Below are positions 44,503-54,421 of a DNA stretch of 64,000 bases, one piece after another; positions within the stretch are counted from its first letter, which is position 1; the number at the start of each line of letters is the position of its first letter. The notes beneath the pieces are model-generated. The model was not told the DNA's origin and did no database searches. It was given only the letters and a program-made list of their open reading frames with translations. The DNA is from Paenibacillus sabinae T27 (GTDB lineage Bacteria; Bacillota; Bacilli; Paenibacillales; Paenibacillaceae), in contig NZ_CP004078.1 in the NCBI RefSeq assembly GCF_000612505.1, positions 4,983,001 through 5,047,000 of the forward strand, in the 5' to 3' direction. A program made the translations under genes and the position numbers.

Positions 44503-45792
44503 TTATACCACCTCCGCTTTGGAATAAGCACCGCCCAAGCTGCCCACGACGCGCTGACGCTCGTTCCACGTCATCGGCGGCAGGCCGCTGTCCACCTCCA
44601 CCATGTCGATAGCGCCTTCCGCCGGGCAGACGATGGAGCACAGGTTGCAGCCGACACAATCCTCCTCGCGCACCTTCAGAATCGCCTTGCCTTCCGCATT
44701 GGTCAGCATGTCGATGCATTGATGCGAAGTGTCTTCGCAGGCAATATGGCATTTGTTGCAGTTGATGCAGTTGTCCTCGTTGATTCGGGCCACTACTTTA
44801 TAGTTGAGGTCAAGGTCGCCCCAGTTCGAGTATTTGGACACCGATTTGCCGGTCAGTTCAGTGACGGATGCAAGCCCCTTCTCATCCAAATAATTGTTCA
44901 GGCCATCGATCATTTCCTCTACGATCCGGAAGCCGTGATGCATAGCCGCCGTACATATCTGGATCGCGGTGGAGCCCATCAGCATGAACTCGACAACGTC
45001 CTGCCAGGTAGAAATGCCGCCGATGCCGGAGATCGGAACGTTGATCTCGGGGTGGCGGGCGCATTCGGCCACCATGTTCAGTGCGATAGGCTTGACGGCC
45101 GGGCCGCAGTAACCGCCGTGAGCTCCCTTGCCGCCGATGTGGGGGATCGTGTTCCACGTATGGATGTCCACTCCCGCGAGACTGTTGATCGTGTTGATCA
45201 GGCTGATCGCGTCGGCGCCTCCCTTGACGGCGTGGCGAGCCGTAACCGTAATGTCGGTAATGTTCGGAGTCAGCTTGACGATGACGGGTGTTGTCGCCAC
45301 TTCTTTTACCCAATACGTCTGCGCCTCCACCAGATCGGGCTGCTGGCCGGAAGCGGCGCCCATGCCGCGCTCAGCCATCCCGTGCGGACAGCCGAAGTTC
45401 AGCTCCAGGCCGTCCACGCCGACATCCTCGACTCTTTTGACGATTTCATGCCACTTCTCCTGTTTGGGCTCCACCATCAGGGAGGCGACCACGGCGTGAT
45501 TCGGGAATCGCTTCTTGGTCTCGTAGATTTCCTTCAGATTGACTTCAAGCGGACGGTCCGTAATCAGCTCGATATTGTTAAAGCCCGCCACGCGCTGTCC
45601 GTTAAAATTAACGGCCGCAAAACGCGCGGATGTATTGATGATCGGATCGCCAAGCGTCTTCCATACGGCTCCGCCCCAGCCCGCTTCAAAAGCGCGCTGC
45701 ACTTGATAGCCTGTATTGGTAGGCGGGGCCGAGGCCAGCCAGAACGGATTGGGGGACTTGATTCCTGCGAGATCGACTCTCAAATCTGCCAT
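44503..45792 (-). CDS. preA: NAD-dependent dihydropyrimidine dehydrogenase subunit PreA
   Basis: This 429-residue subunit reduces uracil or thymine to the dihydro form. An FMN-binding barrel related to dihydroorotate dehydrogenase (SPNPFWLASAPPTNTGYQ, LELNFGCPHG with catalytic Cys nearby, SGIGGISTWQD) is followed by two [4Fe-4S] clusters (CINCNKCHIACEDTSHQC and CVGCNLCSIVCP). It works as a complex with PreT, encoded just upstream with a 30-base gap and a GGAGGG site. Confidence 0.95.
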   Translation of the reverse strand: MADLRVDLAGIKSPNPFWLASAPPTNTGYQVQRAFEAGWGGAVWKTLGDPIINTSARFAAVNFNGQRVAGFNNIELITDRPLEVNLKEIYETKKRFPNHAVVASLMVEPKQEKWHEIVKRVEDVGVDGLELNFGCPHGMAERGMGAASGQQPDLVEAQTYWVKEVATTPVIVKLTPNITDITVTARHAVKGGADAISLINTINSLAGVDIHTWNTIPHIGGKGAHGGYCGPAVKPIALNMVAECARHPEINVPISGIGGISTWQDVVEFMLMGSTAIQICTAAMHHGFRIVEEMIDGLNNYLDEKGLASVTELTGKSVSKYSNWGDLDLNYKVVARINEDNCINCNKCHIACEDTSHQCIDMLTNAEGKAILKVREEDCVGCNLCSIVCPAEGAIDMVEVDSGLPPMTWNERQRVVGSLGGAYSKAEVV

Positions 45793-45822
45793 TGTTAATT
45801 CCCTCCCTGGAAAAATATATGA

Positions 45823-47214
45823 TTACACCGCAGAGCCGACAACGCTGCCTTGCTGCGGCGAGAACTGCTTGATGATAGCGTGTGCGGCCAGTTTGCCCTG
45901 CTGAGCAGCCGATACGACCATGGCTTCGCCTTTGCCGAAGCCGAAGACGATATCGCCCGCCGCATAAACCTTCGGATCGGAGGTCCGGTGGGTCTCCTCG
46001 TCGATGGCAACGACGCCCCACTCATGCTCAAGACCAAGATGCTCGATCAGGCTGGTATGGCGCTTCTGCCCGATCGCCAGCACGACGGCCTCCACCGGCA
46101 TGATGAATTCGGAGCCTTCCACCGGCATCGGCTTCAGCCTGCCGTCGCTGCCGGCCTCACCGGTCAGCTTCATCGTTACACATTCCAGGCCGGTCACCTT
46201 GCCTGACTCGTCGCCGATAATGCGCTTTGGCAGCGTCAGCCAACTGAACTCGACGCCTTCCTGCTTGGCGAATTCGAACTCGAAGTCGTAGGCCGTCATC
46301 TCCTCGCGGGTGCGGCGGTAGACCATCTTCACGTTGGACGCTCCGAGCCGCACAGAGCAGGTTGCGGCGTCAATCGCCGTGTTGCCGGCGCCGATGACGG
46401 CGACCCGCTGACCGATCAGCTCCGGATTGAAAACGCCCGTCTTGGTCGATTCCACCAGCTTGATGGCGTCATACACGCCGGCCAGCTCCTCGCCCGGGAT
46501 GCCCAGCTCGGGCACATACCCCATGCCGGCTGCGAGCACGATGGCGTCGTATTCGGCTTTCAGCTCATCCGCCGTTACATCCGTCCCCACCTTGACGCCT
46601 GTGCGGATTTCCACACCGAGCTTCTCGACCTGCTCCACCTCCCACAGGGAGACGGATTGCGGAAGACGGAAGGAAACGATGCCGTGTGTGTCCAGGCCTC
46701 CGGCCTGTTCTTTCGCTTCGTAGATCACGACGGAGAACCCTTCGCGGGCCAGCTCTCTGGCGGCTGACAAGCCGGCCGGACCGCCGCCGATCACGGCAAC
46801 CTTTTTCCCAGTCGGAGCACCGGCCTCGAACAGCTTCACATCATGATTCATCGCCCAATCTGTCGCATAACGCTGAAGCAGGCCGATTTGTATCGGCTCG
46901 GAAGCGTCATTCAGCACGCAGGCTCCTTCGCACAGCTCCTCGGTCGGGCAGACACGGGAGCAGCTTGCGCCTACCGGGTTGGACTCCATAATTGTCTGGG
47001 CGGCGCCTCTCAGGTTGTCCGTAGCAATGCGTTTAATAAAGGAAGGAATGTTGATTCCCGTCGGACAAGCCTTGATACAAGGGGCGTCGTAGCAGTAGAG
47101 ACATCGGTTGGACTCTTCGGCAGCGCCTTTGCGGGTAAGACCCGGCTCGGACTCGGCGAAATTCCGCATGAACATGTCAGGTGTAAAAGCAGTCAACGAA
47201 GAAGTTTGTTCCAT
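45823..47214 (-). CDS. preT: NAD-dependent dihydropyrimidine dehydrogenase subunit PreT
   Basis: This 463-residue flavoprotein has an N-terminal Fe-S region (CLYCYDAPCIKACP, then CSRVCPTEELCEGAC), an FAD site VIGGGPAGLSAARELA at about 135 and an NAD(P) site VIGAGNTAIDAATC at about 275. It resembles the small subunit of glutamate synthase and passes electrons from NADH to PreA. ATG at 47214 has GGAGGG six bases before it. A 17-bp palindrome lies 20 bases upstream of the start. Confidence 0.94.
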   Translation of the reverse strand: MEQTSSLTAFTPDMFMRNFAESEPGLTRKGAAEESNRCLYCYDAPCIKACPTGINIPSFIKRIATDNLRGAAQTIMESNPVGASCSRVCPTEELCEGACVLNDASEPIQIGLLQRYATDWAMNHDVKLFEAGAPTGKKVAVIGGGPAGLSAARELAREGFSVVIYEAKEQAGGLDTHGIVSFRLPQSVSLWEVEQVEKLGVEIRTGVKVGTDVTADELKAEYDAIVLAAGMGYVPELGIPGEELAGVYDAIKLVESTKTGVFNPELIGQRVAVIGAGNTAIDAATCSVRLGASNVKMVYRRTREEMTAYDFEFEFAKQEGVEFSWLTLPKRIIGDESGKVTGLECVTMKLTGEAGSDGRLKPMPVEGSEFIMPVEAVVLAIGQKRHTSLIEHLGLEHEWGVVAIDEETHRTSDPKVYAAGDIVFGFGKGEAMVVSAAQQGKLAAHAIIKQFSPQQGSVVGSAV

Positions 47215-47233
47215 CGGTGATCCCTCCAGTATA

Positions 47234-47250
47234 TGTTATATAATATAACA
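47234..47250. promoter_or_regulatory. Palindromic operator-like site at preT
   Basis: TGTTATATAATATAACA is a perfect 8-1-8 palindrome that overlaps a likely -10 region of preT. It may be a regulator site or reflect AT-rich promoter bias. Confidence 0.35.
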
Positions 47251-47406
47251 CAATTACGATTTTTGCCTTAAAATTCTACTTACTTTGGCAGATTAATATA
47301 GTAAAATAAGCTGTATACCTAAAAATATGTGCTCATTTCTGCCTGATCAGGTTAATTATCCTGACATTCTATATTCAAATCATAGTCAATTCATTTTTTC
47401 GTTACA

Positions 47407-47423
47407 TTAGACATATTGTCTAA
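47407..47423. promoter_or_regulatory. Palindromic operator-like site upstream of the PucR-type gene
   Basis: TTAGACATATTGTCTAA, arms of seven bases with a three-base centre, about 100 bases before the regulator's ATG. A candidate site for its own product. Confidence 0.4.
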
Positions 47424-47521
47424 TTTCAAAAGTGTTTTTTTTACGGGCGAGAAACGTCTTAGAATAGCTGCTGCGATAGAAGAAGAAAGGCGCCACGCTG
47501 TCATAGAGAAGGAGGATGAGT

Positions 47522-49213
47522 ATGGACTGGGAACTTGTATTTACTATTCGGGAAGCGCTGAAAAGACCGCTGTTTGCCGATGCGGCCGTCGTCGGAGGGG
47601 CCACCGGGCTGGACCGGGCAATCCGCTGGGTGCATGTGCTGGAAAGCGCCAGCGTCGAGAGCCTGATTCACGGCCAGGAAATGATACTTACAACGGGCAT
47701 CGGGATGAGCGTCGATCTCCCTTCCTCCCTGGAATTTCTGGAATACCTGATCCAAAAGAACGCCGCCTGTCTATGCATCGAGCTGGGCACATACTTCAAC
47801 TCCGTACCGGAGGAACTGATCGCGCTGGCGAACCAGCATGATTTCCCGCTCATCGTCTTCAACCGCACGGTCCGGTTCGTCGACATCACGCTCGACCTGC
47901 ATTCGCTGATCATCAACCGCCACCACCGCATGCTGGAGGAACTGGAGAGCATCTCCCGTGAGTTCCACCGGCTGACACTGACCTCGCAGGGCACGGTTAA
48001 GGTGCTGCAGCTGCTGTCCAAGAGCACGCGGACGCAAATTCTCTACATGCAGCTCCAGGGCAAACCGCAATTCTTCCCCGCGCTGTCGCCGGAGGAGCAG
48101 GGGCCGCTGCTGCGCTTCTTCTCGGCCTTTTACGAGGAGATGGAGGGAGTGCACCAGCCGGACGCGGCCCCCATCTTCCGCGAATTCGGCGGCAAGACCG
48201 TCGTGCTGAAGCCGGTCGGCGCCCTCGACCAGACGTGGGCCTACCTCTTGATGGTCTGCCCGCACAAGCCGCAGGAGTTCGACTGCCTGCTGCTCGATTC
48301 CGCATCGCTGTCCATCGCGCAGGAGCTGCTGCGCACGCGCTATATGGAGGAGCGCAAGCTGTTCTCCGAGAATCTGTGGGTCGACGAACTGATCAACGGG
48401 CGCATCGACGACGAGAACCGGCTCAAGAGCCTGATCGGCCCGGACTTCGGCATCGTCAACGAGCTGCCCTACCGTGTGTGCCTGATCGAGATCGAAAACC
48501 CCCGAAACGTAAAATGGAACAGCTCGGAGAACGAATGGGAATCAATTACGTTTCACCTTTCGCTCGTCCTGCGTTCCATTTTCGAGAAATACTTGTTCCG
48601 GCCGCTGATTACGCTGAAAAATAACCGCCTGACCGTCATCGCATTGGACATTCAGTCCAAATCGCCCGGCCGGACCCGGCTGCAGCAGGCGCTCGAAGCC
48701 CTGCAGAACATCCGCTCCGACGAGAAGCTGAAGGATCTTCAGCTGATGATCGGCGTCGGCAAATCGCACACCCAGCTGAAGAAGGCCCCTTCCGGCTACC
48801 GCGAAGCGGTACAGGCGCTCTCGCTCTATCCCTGTCACCAGAAGGCGATCCTGTTCTACGAAGAGCTTGGCGTCTTCCAGCTGCTGCTGAACCTCAACGA
48901 CGGCAAGACGCTGCAGAACTTTATCCGCACCTATCTCGGCCCGTTGATCGACCATGACCAGCAGAAGGGCAGCGAGCTGCTGCTAACGCTGCGCGTCTAT
49001 CTGGATCACGACGGCTCCAAGCAGATCGCCGCAAAGAAGCTGTTCATCGTCAGACAATCCCTATATTACCGCCTGGATAAAATCACCGAGCTCCTCGGCG
49101 AAGACTTCATGTCGCCGGAGAACCGCATATCGATCCAGGTCGCTCTGCGGGCTTATCAGTTCCTATACCCGGAGAAGCTTACTGTGCCCAGCTCCCGTTC
49201 ATTACCTCTGTGA
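47522..49213 (+). CDS. PucR-family transcriptional regulator
   Basis: This 563-residue regulator has an N-terminal PucR domain (REALKRPLFADAAVVGGATGLDRAIRWVHVLESASVESLIHG broken here into its typical motif order, residues about 8-130), a middle region and a C-terminal helix-turn-helix (SKQIAAKKLFIVRQSLYYRLDKI at about 505-527). Relatives control purine, pyrimidine or amine catabolism. It is divergent from preTA-hydA and flanked by the aminotransferase gene, so it is the probable regulator of the cluster. ATG at 47522 is six bases from AAGGAGG; ATG at 47516 is too close. Its 3' end overlaps the convergent aminotransferase by 35 bases. Confidence 0.9.
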   Translation: MDWELVFTIREALKRPLFADAAVVGGATGLDRAIRWVHVLESASVESLIHGQEMILTTGIGMSVDLPSSLEFLEYLIQKNAACLCIELGTYFNSVPEELIALANQHDFPLIVFNRTVRFVDITLDLHSLIINRHHRMLEELESISREFHRLTLTSQGTVKVLQLLSKSTRTQILYMQLQGKPQFFPALSPEEQGPLLRFFSAFYEEMEGVHQPDAAPIFREFGGKTVVLKPVGALDQTWAYLLMVCPHKPQEFDCLLLDSASLSIAQELLRTRYMEERKLFSENLWVDELINGRIDDENRLKSLIGPDFGIVNELPYRVCLIEIENPRNVKWNSSENEWESITFHLSLVLRSIFEKYLFRPLITLKNNRLTVIALDIQSKSPGRTRLQQALEALQNIRSDEKLKDLQLMIGVGKSHTQLKKAPSGYREAVQALSLYPCHQKAILFYEELGVFQLLLNLNDGKTLQNFIRTYLGPLIDHDQQKGSELLLTLRVYLDHDGSKQIAAKKLFIVRQSLYYRLDKITELLGEDFMSPENRISIQVALRAYQFLYPEKLTVPSSRSLPL

Positions 49214-50546
49214 AGGTATCCAGGATGAACTGGATATCCTCATCGGTCGAGGCGAGCGGAGGGGCGAATGTCAGCACGTTGTTGTAACCCGCGACTGTAT
49301 CGCCGTTCTTGCCAATAATCAGGCCTTTGGCCTTGCATTCGGCGATGATGCCCTTAACTGTATCAAGCGGAGCCGGCTCTTTGGTCTGCTTATCCGCCAC
49401 CAGTTCTACGCCGGTGATCAGTCCGAAGCTGCGGACGTCGCCGACCAGCTTGTGCCCGAGCAGCTCGGATAGTCCTGCGCTCAGCCGCTTGCCGAGAAGA
49501 TCGCCGCGCTCAACGAGCTTCTCCTGCTCCATGATCTCCAGGTTGCGCAGGCCCAGGGCGCAGGCGGCGGGATTGCCGCCGAACGTATTGATATGGCGGA
49601 AATAGCCGTAGTCGTCGCTGTTATCCTTGAAGACTTCATAAATCTCTTTGCGGACGGCGGTCGCCGACAGCGGAAGATAGGCGCTGGTCAGCCCTTTGGC
49701 CATCGTCACGATATCCGGCTTCACGCCGAAGTTATGATGCCCAAACCGGCGCCCCGACCGGCCGAAGCCGCAGATGACTTCGTCGATAATGAGCAGCACG
49801 CCGTGTTTCTTGCAGATTTCCTGCACCCGGTCCATGTAGACCTGATGCGGCACAATGACGCCGCCGCCGGTGATGACCGGCTCCATGATGACCGCTCCCA
49901 CCGTCTCCGCGCCCTCCCAGATGATGGTGTCTTCGATCTGCTGGGCCATCAGCAGATTGAATTCCTCCACGGACTGCCCAGCGGGACGGCGGTAGCTGTC
50001 CGGCGGCGCCACATGCAGGAAGCCGCCGCTCAGCGGCTCGTATTTGTATTTGCGCTGGGCCTGCCCCGTCGCGGACAGGGCACCGAACGAATTGCCGTGA
50101 TACCCCCGGTAGCGGGCAATGAACTTGTGCCGGTAATGCTGGCCGATCTGCTGCTGGTACTGACGCACCATTTTAAACGCCGTTTCATTCGCTTCCGAAC
50201 CGCTGTTGGAGAAGAAGATGACGTATTCGTCTCCCAGCCATTCATTCAGTTTCTCGGCCAGCAGAATAGCCGGCATATGGCTCTGCGTCAGCGGAAAATA
50301 AGGAAGGCTCAGCAGTTGATTATATGCAGCTTCAGCCAGTTCCTTGCGGCCGTAGCCTACATTGACGCACCACAGGCCCGACATGCCGTCCAGATATTTT
50401 TTTCCGTCAATATCGGTAATCCACGAACCGCTCGCGGACGCGGCGATCATCGGCGGATTGGCTTCGCTGTAAGGCGAAATGTGGTGCCACAGATATTTCC
50501 GGTCTTTGCTGAGTGCAAGCTCGCCCTCTATCCCCGTGTTGAGCAT
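49179..50546 (-). CDS. Class III aminotransferase (beta-alanine/omega-amino acid type)
   Basis: This 455-residue PLP enzyme has FFSNSGSEANETAFKM, YRGYHGNSFGALSATG, LLIIDEVICGFGRSG, the Schiff-base Lys in MAKGLTSAYLPLSA and NTFGGNPAACA, all class III landmarks. In this cluster it should convert beta-alanine or 3-aminoisobutyrate to malonate or methylmalonate semialdehyde. GAGGGGA precedes the ATG. The dehydrogenase for that semialdehyde is encoded immediately upstream. Confidence 0.9.
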   Translation of the reverse strand: MLNTGIEGELALSKDRKYLWHHISPYSEANPPMIAASASGSWITDIDGKKYLDGMSGLWCVNVGYGRKELAEAAYNQLLSLPYFPLTQSHMPAILLAEKLNEWLGDEYVIFFSNSGSEANETAFKMVRQYQQQIGQHYRHKFIARYRGYHGNSFGALSATGQAQRKYKYEPLSGGFLHVAPPDSYRRPAGQSVEEFNLLMAQQIEDTIIWEGAETVGAVIMEPVITGGGVIVPHQVYMDRVQEICKKHGVLLIIDEVICGFGRSGRRFGHHNFGVKPDIVTMAKGLTSAYLPLSATAVRKEIYEVFKDNSDDYGYFRHINTFGGNPAACALGLRNLEIMEQEKLVERGDLLGKRLSAGLSELLGHKLVGDVRSFGLITGVELVADKQTKEPAPLDTVKGIIAECKAKGLIIGKNGDTVAGYNNVLTFAPPLASTDEDIQFILDTFTEVMNGSWAQ

Positions 50547-50589
50547 TGACGTTTATCCCCTCTCAAGCCCCGCGGCCGTTTCTTTTCGG

Positions 50590-52053
50590 TCAGTAGCGGG
50601 CTGTAATCATTTTTTTGCGTGTATAAAACTCTACGCCGTCGCGTCCATTGGCATGCAGGTCCCCATAGAACGACTTCTTGTAGCCCGAGAACGGGAAGAA
50701 GGCCATCGGCGCGGGCACGCCCAGATTAACTCCGAGCATGCCGGCATCAATCTCTTCCCGGAACTCGCGGATCGCCTTGGCGCTGTCAGTGTAGATGCAG
50801 GCGCCGTTGGCGAACGGCGAACGATTGGTGACTTCAATCGCTTCGGCCAGATCCTTGACGCGAACGACGGCCAGTACAGGGGCAAAAATCTCGTCCTGCC
50901 AGATCGTCATTCCCGGCTTCACATGATCGAATATCGTCGGGCCGATGAAGTAGCCTGCGCCTTCGGCGGCGGCGTCCTTCCTGCCGTCCCGGACAAGCGA
51001 CGCCTGCTCCCGCACTCCAGCTTCGATATACGACACCGTTCGTTCCTTATTCGATTGGCGGATGACCGGTCCGAGGAACACCCCGGCTTCCAGGCCGCTG
51101 CCGATCTTGAGATTGTCGGCGGCAGCCTGAAGGCGCGCCACCAAATCGTCGGCGATCGCCTCATGGGCGACCACGACCGAGCAGGCCATGCAGCGCTCGC
51201 CCGCGGAGCCGAAGGCGGCGGCGGTAATGTTCTTCACCGCGTTGTCCATGTCGGCATCGGGCAGAACGATCGAGTGATTCTTCGCTCCGGCCAGCGCCTG
51301 CACCCTTTTGCCGTGCGCGCTGCCGTTCTTGTAGACGTATTCCGCGACCGGCTGGGAGCCGACGAAGGAGATCGCCTTGATATCTTCGTGCTCCAGCATG
51401 CCGTTCACGACTTCATGCGCCCCGTGAACGATATTCAGCACGCCCGGCGGGAACCCCGCCTCCGCGAACAGCTCGGCAAGACGACTCGCAAGAAGCGGCG
51501 TCCGCTCCGACGGCTTCAGCACAAACGTGTTGCCGCAGGCGATGGCCAGCGGGAACATCCAGCACGGCACCATCATCGGGAAATTGAACGGCGCGATCCC
51601 GCCGACTACGCCGAGCGGATAGCGGTACATTCCCGACTCGATGCCCGTAGCGATGTCCGGCAGCTGGCTGCCCATCATCAAGGTAGGCGCGCCAGCGGCG
51701 AACTCCACGCATTCGACGCCGCGCTGCACCTCGCCGCGCGCTTCTTCCAGGCTCTTGCCGTTCTCCAGCGTAATCAGCTCCGCCAGTTCTTCCGTATGCT
51801 TCAGCAGAAGCTGCTGATATTCGAAGAAATAGCGGGCCCGGCGGGGCACGGCAATTTTTTTCCAGCTTGCAAAAGACGATTTCGCCGCGGTGACCGCGGC
51901 ATCCAGTTCTTCACGGCTGGACAGCGGCACGTAAGCGAGCACTTCGCCCGTTGCGGGATTGAATACTTCCTCCTCCCGTCCGGAAGTCGACTCTACCCAT
52001 TGCCCGTTGATAAAATTTCTCACCTTTTCGGTCTGTTTGACCAAAAGAGACAT
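50590..52053 (-). CDS. mmsA: CoA-acylating (methyl)malonate-semialdehyde dehydrogenase
   Basis: This 487-residue aldehyde dehydrogenase has [28 protein letters not shown] broken into its usual order, catalytic Cys in [10 protein letters not shown] and Glu replaced region [15 protein letters not shown], which is characteristic of the MmsA/IolA subgroup (it lacks the general-base Glu of ordinary ALDHs). It converts malonate or methylmalonate semialdehyde to acetyl- or propionyl-CoA. ATG at 52053 follows GAGGTG by six bases. It fits as the last step of pyrimidine degradation; IolA in inositol use is the alternative. Confidence 0.92.
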   Translation of the reverse strand: MSLLVKQTEKVRNFINGQWVESTSGREEEVFNPATGEVLAYVPLSSREELDAAVTAAKSSFASWKKIAVPRRARYFFEYQQLLLKHTEELAELITLENGKSLEEARGEVQRGVECVEFAAGAPTLMMGSQLPDIATGIESGMYRYPLGVVGGIAPFNFPMMVPCWMFPLAIACGNTFVLKPSERTPLLASRLAELFAEAGFPPGVLNIVHGAHEVVNGMLEHEDIKAISFVGSQPVAEYVYKNGSAHGKRVQALAGAKNHSIVLPDADMDNAVKNITAAAFGSAGERCMACSVVVAHEAIADDLVARLQAAADNLKIGSGLEAGVFLGPVIRQSNKERTVSYIEAGVREQASLVRDGRKDAAAEGAGYFIGPTIFDHVKPGMTIWQDEIFAPVLAVVRVKDLAEAIEVTNRSPFANGACIYTDSAKAIREFREEIDAGMLGVNLGVPAPMAFFPFSGYKKSFYGDLHANGRDGVEFYTRKKMITARY

Positions 52054-52270
52054 GCAAGTCACCTCTTCTCCTGTAAAGTACCTCTCGCAAAGCGGAGTAT
52101 CTGTTTCTAAGCTTCCGGATTAAACGTAAAACTTATAAATTTTTCCATATTTTTGGGTAAAAAGCCGCCCCCGCAAAATCAGATCCGCACAGGTTAAGGT
52201 GGGTTGTCAGGGATTTCACGGAGGCCGCAGGATTCACAAATACGTCAATACGTTGACCGGAGCGGTCGGA

Positions 52271-53365
52271 TTATTTTGAAGCCATGTCCATAATCTCGTT
52301 TGTGTACGCTTCGGACAGATTGACCTCTTTCTTGATAACGCCGAACTTCAGAGCGATGTCCGCGGTTTGCTTGAATGCAGCTTCGTCCGTGTAGCCCAGC
52401 TTGGCGATGTCGAAGCCTTCCGGCTGAATCAATTTGGCGACTTCCTCCATCATTTTCAGCTGATGCTCTTTCGTCGTGCTGCCCGCTTCGGCCTGTGCCA
52501 TCACAATGTCCACCGCCGCAGCCGGATCGGCAATAGCGTCCTTCCAGCCTTTGAGCGAAGCGCGGACAAATTTGGCCGCCGTCTCTTTATTGGCTTCCAG
52601 CCATTCCTTGTTGGCGAACAGATTGTCTTCCAGCATGGCGACGCCTTCGTCGTTCATGTCGATGACGTTCAGCTCTTCCGGTTTGACGCCTGACTCCAGC
52701 ACAACCTGGTACTCGTTGTACGTCATCGCGGAAGCCGCGTCCAGCTCGCCGCCGAGGAATTGGTCCATCGTAAAGCCCTGCTTCGTGAATTTGATATCTT
52801 TGTTAGAATCAAGCTTGTACTTGTCAAACAGCGCCAGCAGCTCGAACTCGTTGCCGCCCATCCAGTTGCCGACCCGTTTGCCCTTCAGATCAGCAGGCGT
52901 GTTAATATTGGCCGATTTCTTGGAGACGAGCACGAGACCGCTCTTTTGGAAAATTTGCGCGATTTGCACCAGCGGCATTTCCTGCTCCTGGCTCGTCAGC
53001 AAGCTCGCTACCCAATCGACGCCGATATCGGCCGATCCGCCCGCAACCTGCTGCTCGGGAACGATATCCGGTCCGCCCGGCAGGATTTGAACGTCCAGAC
53101 CTTCGTCCTTGTAGTAGCCTTTGCTAAGTGCCACGTAGTACCCGGCAAATTGGGCCTGCGGCACCCATTTCAGCTGCAGCTTGACCGGAACAAGCTCCGC
53201 AGGTGCCGTGCTTGCTTCGGGAGCAGCCGAGCTTCCCGCCGAAGGCGCCGGAGCTTCTCCGGAAGAAGCATTATTGTTTCCTCCACAGCCTGCAAGGACC
53301 GACAAAACCAACGCCATTACCGCCAATAACAGCACACCGCGAAATTTTCTGTTTTTTACGCTCAT
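52271..53365 (-). CDS. NMT1/THI5-type ABC substrate-binding lipoprotein
   Basis: The 364 residues have a lipobox (LSVLAGC), a Ser/Ala/Pro linker to about residue 58 and an NMT1-like body: LQLKWVPQAQFAGYYVALSKGYYKDEG, GSADIGVDWVASLL, LKGKRVGNWMGGNE and a final helical region. Relatives bind HMP pyrimidine (ThiY), riboflavin (RibY) or other heteroaromatics. Its position in the pyrimidine cluster suggests uracil or thymine as ligand. ATG at 53365 follows GGGGGG; an open frame to 53458 is not needed. Confidence 0.9.
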   Translation of the reverse strand: MSVKNRKFRGVLLLAVMALVLSVLAGCGGNNNASSGEAPAPSAGSSAAPEASTAPAELVPVKLQLKWVPQAQFAGYYVALSKGYYKDEGLDVQILPGGPDIVPEQQVAGGSADIGVDWVASLLTSQEQEMPLVQIAQIFQKSGLVLVSKKSANINTPADLKGKRVGNWMGGNEFELLALFDKYKLDSNKDIKFTKQGFTMDQFLGGELDAASAMTYNEYQVVLESGVKPEELNVIDMNDEGVAMLEDNLFANKEWLEANKETAAKFVRASLKGWKDAIADPAAAVDIVMAQAEAGSTTKEHQLKMMEEVAKLIQPEGFDIAKLGYTDEAAFKQTADIALKFGVIKKEVNLSEAYTNEIMDMASK

Positions 53366-53524
53366 CAATCGAATTCCCCCCACTGATAAAATTTGAAATG
53401 CATGTGTTAATCGATTACTGAAAGCAATATGGCTGCCATCATGATGTGCTGTATGCAAACGGCCTGAAGACCAAGGTGCTGTATCCTGAAGCTAACGGCC
53501 GGTTGTACCGGTTAATCTGTTGCC

Positions 53525-54421
53525 TTATGAAGCCCGGCGCGAAGGATGCCAGCGGATAAACACCTTCTCCAGCCTCTCCACCACCAGATAGAAAATCACG
53601 CCGGCGATCGCGGCCAGCACGATGCACGCCCATCCGAGGGGCATCTTGGCGACTTTGATCGAATTGGACAGCAGGTAACCCAGACCTCTCGACGAGAAGA
53701 AAAATTCGCCGACGATCGCTCCGATCATACTGGCCGTCGCGTTGATCTTCAGCGCGGTGAAGACGTAGGGCAGGCTGTTCTTGATCCGTAGATGACGGAA
53801 CACCGCCGATTTGGGCGCAGCGTAGGAATGCATAAGATCCAGCGCCAGCGGATGGATGGCGGCCATCCCTTTGTAGGCGTTGATCGCCATCGCCGCCATC
53901 GTCGTCGCCGTCACAATGGCGATGCGGGAGCCCAGCCCGTCGCCGAACCACAGGTTCATGATCGGCGCGAGCGCCACGATCGGAACGGCGTTGAGCGCGG
54001 CGACCAGCGTAAGGCTTCCGCCGCCCCATCTCGGCCAGGCCGTGGCGACCAGCGCAATGACGAAGCCGATCAGCGAACCGGCGAGCATGCCCAGCACGGC
54101 TTCGGTGAGGGTGTAGCCCGTATAGGACAGCAGCAGGCTCATGTTGTCACCCATCGCCCGTGCAATCGCCGACGGCAGCGGCAGCTGGTATTTCTTCAGA
54201 TCGAATATTTTATGGATGACCTGCAGCTCCCACAGCGCCAGAAACAGAACGCCCGCAAGCACAGGCAGAATGACGCGGAAGACGGCGGGCTTGCGCGAAC
54301 GCCGCTTCGGCTTGCGCTCCTGCGAGGGAGTCGCGGCCCCGGAAGCGGCCTGCGGGCGGCTTCCGTCCTCCTGGCCGTGGGGTGAGACGAATGAGGCTTC
54401 GCGAACGGTATTGCTTTCCAT
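53525..54421 (-). CDS. ABC transporter permease (NMT1-type system), subunit 2
   Basis: This 298-residue permease has a hydrophilic basic N-terminal extension of about 48 residues (RKPKRRSRKPAVF) and six helices. Its EAA loop (LMHSYAAPKSAVFRHLRIKNSLPYVFTALKINATAS) matches SsuC/ThiX permeases. Its first base coincides with the last base of the other permease gene, so they are coupled. Confidence 0.9.
   Translation of the reverse strand: MESNTVREASFVSPHGQEDGSRPQAASGAATPSQERKPKRRSRKPAVFRVILPVLAGVLFLALWELQVIHKIFDLKKYQLPLPSAIARAMGDNMSLLLSYTGYTLTEAVLGMLAGSLIGFVIALVATAWPRWGGGSLTLVAALNAVPIVALAPIMNLWFGDGLGSRIAIVTATTMAAMAINAYKGMAAIHPLALDLMHSYAAPKSAVFRHLRIKNSLPYVFTALKINATASMIGAIVGEFFFSSRGLGYLLSNSIKVAKMPLGWACIVLAAIAGVIFYLVVERLEKVFIRWHPSRRAS

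Larger units (their letters stand above)
47215..47521. other. Divergent control region of pyrimidine genes
   Basis: About 300 AT-rich bases between preT and the PucR-type gene. It holds three inverted repeats: the palindrome at 47234-47250, CCTGATCAGG at 47342-47351 leading into TCAGG-N8-CCTGA (47347-47364), and TTAGACA-TAT-TGTCTAA at 47407-47423. No gene. Confidence 0.55.
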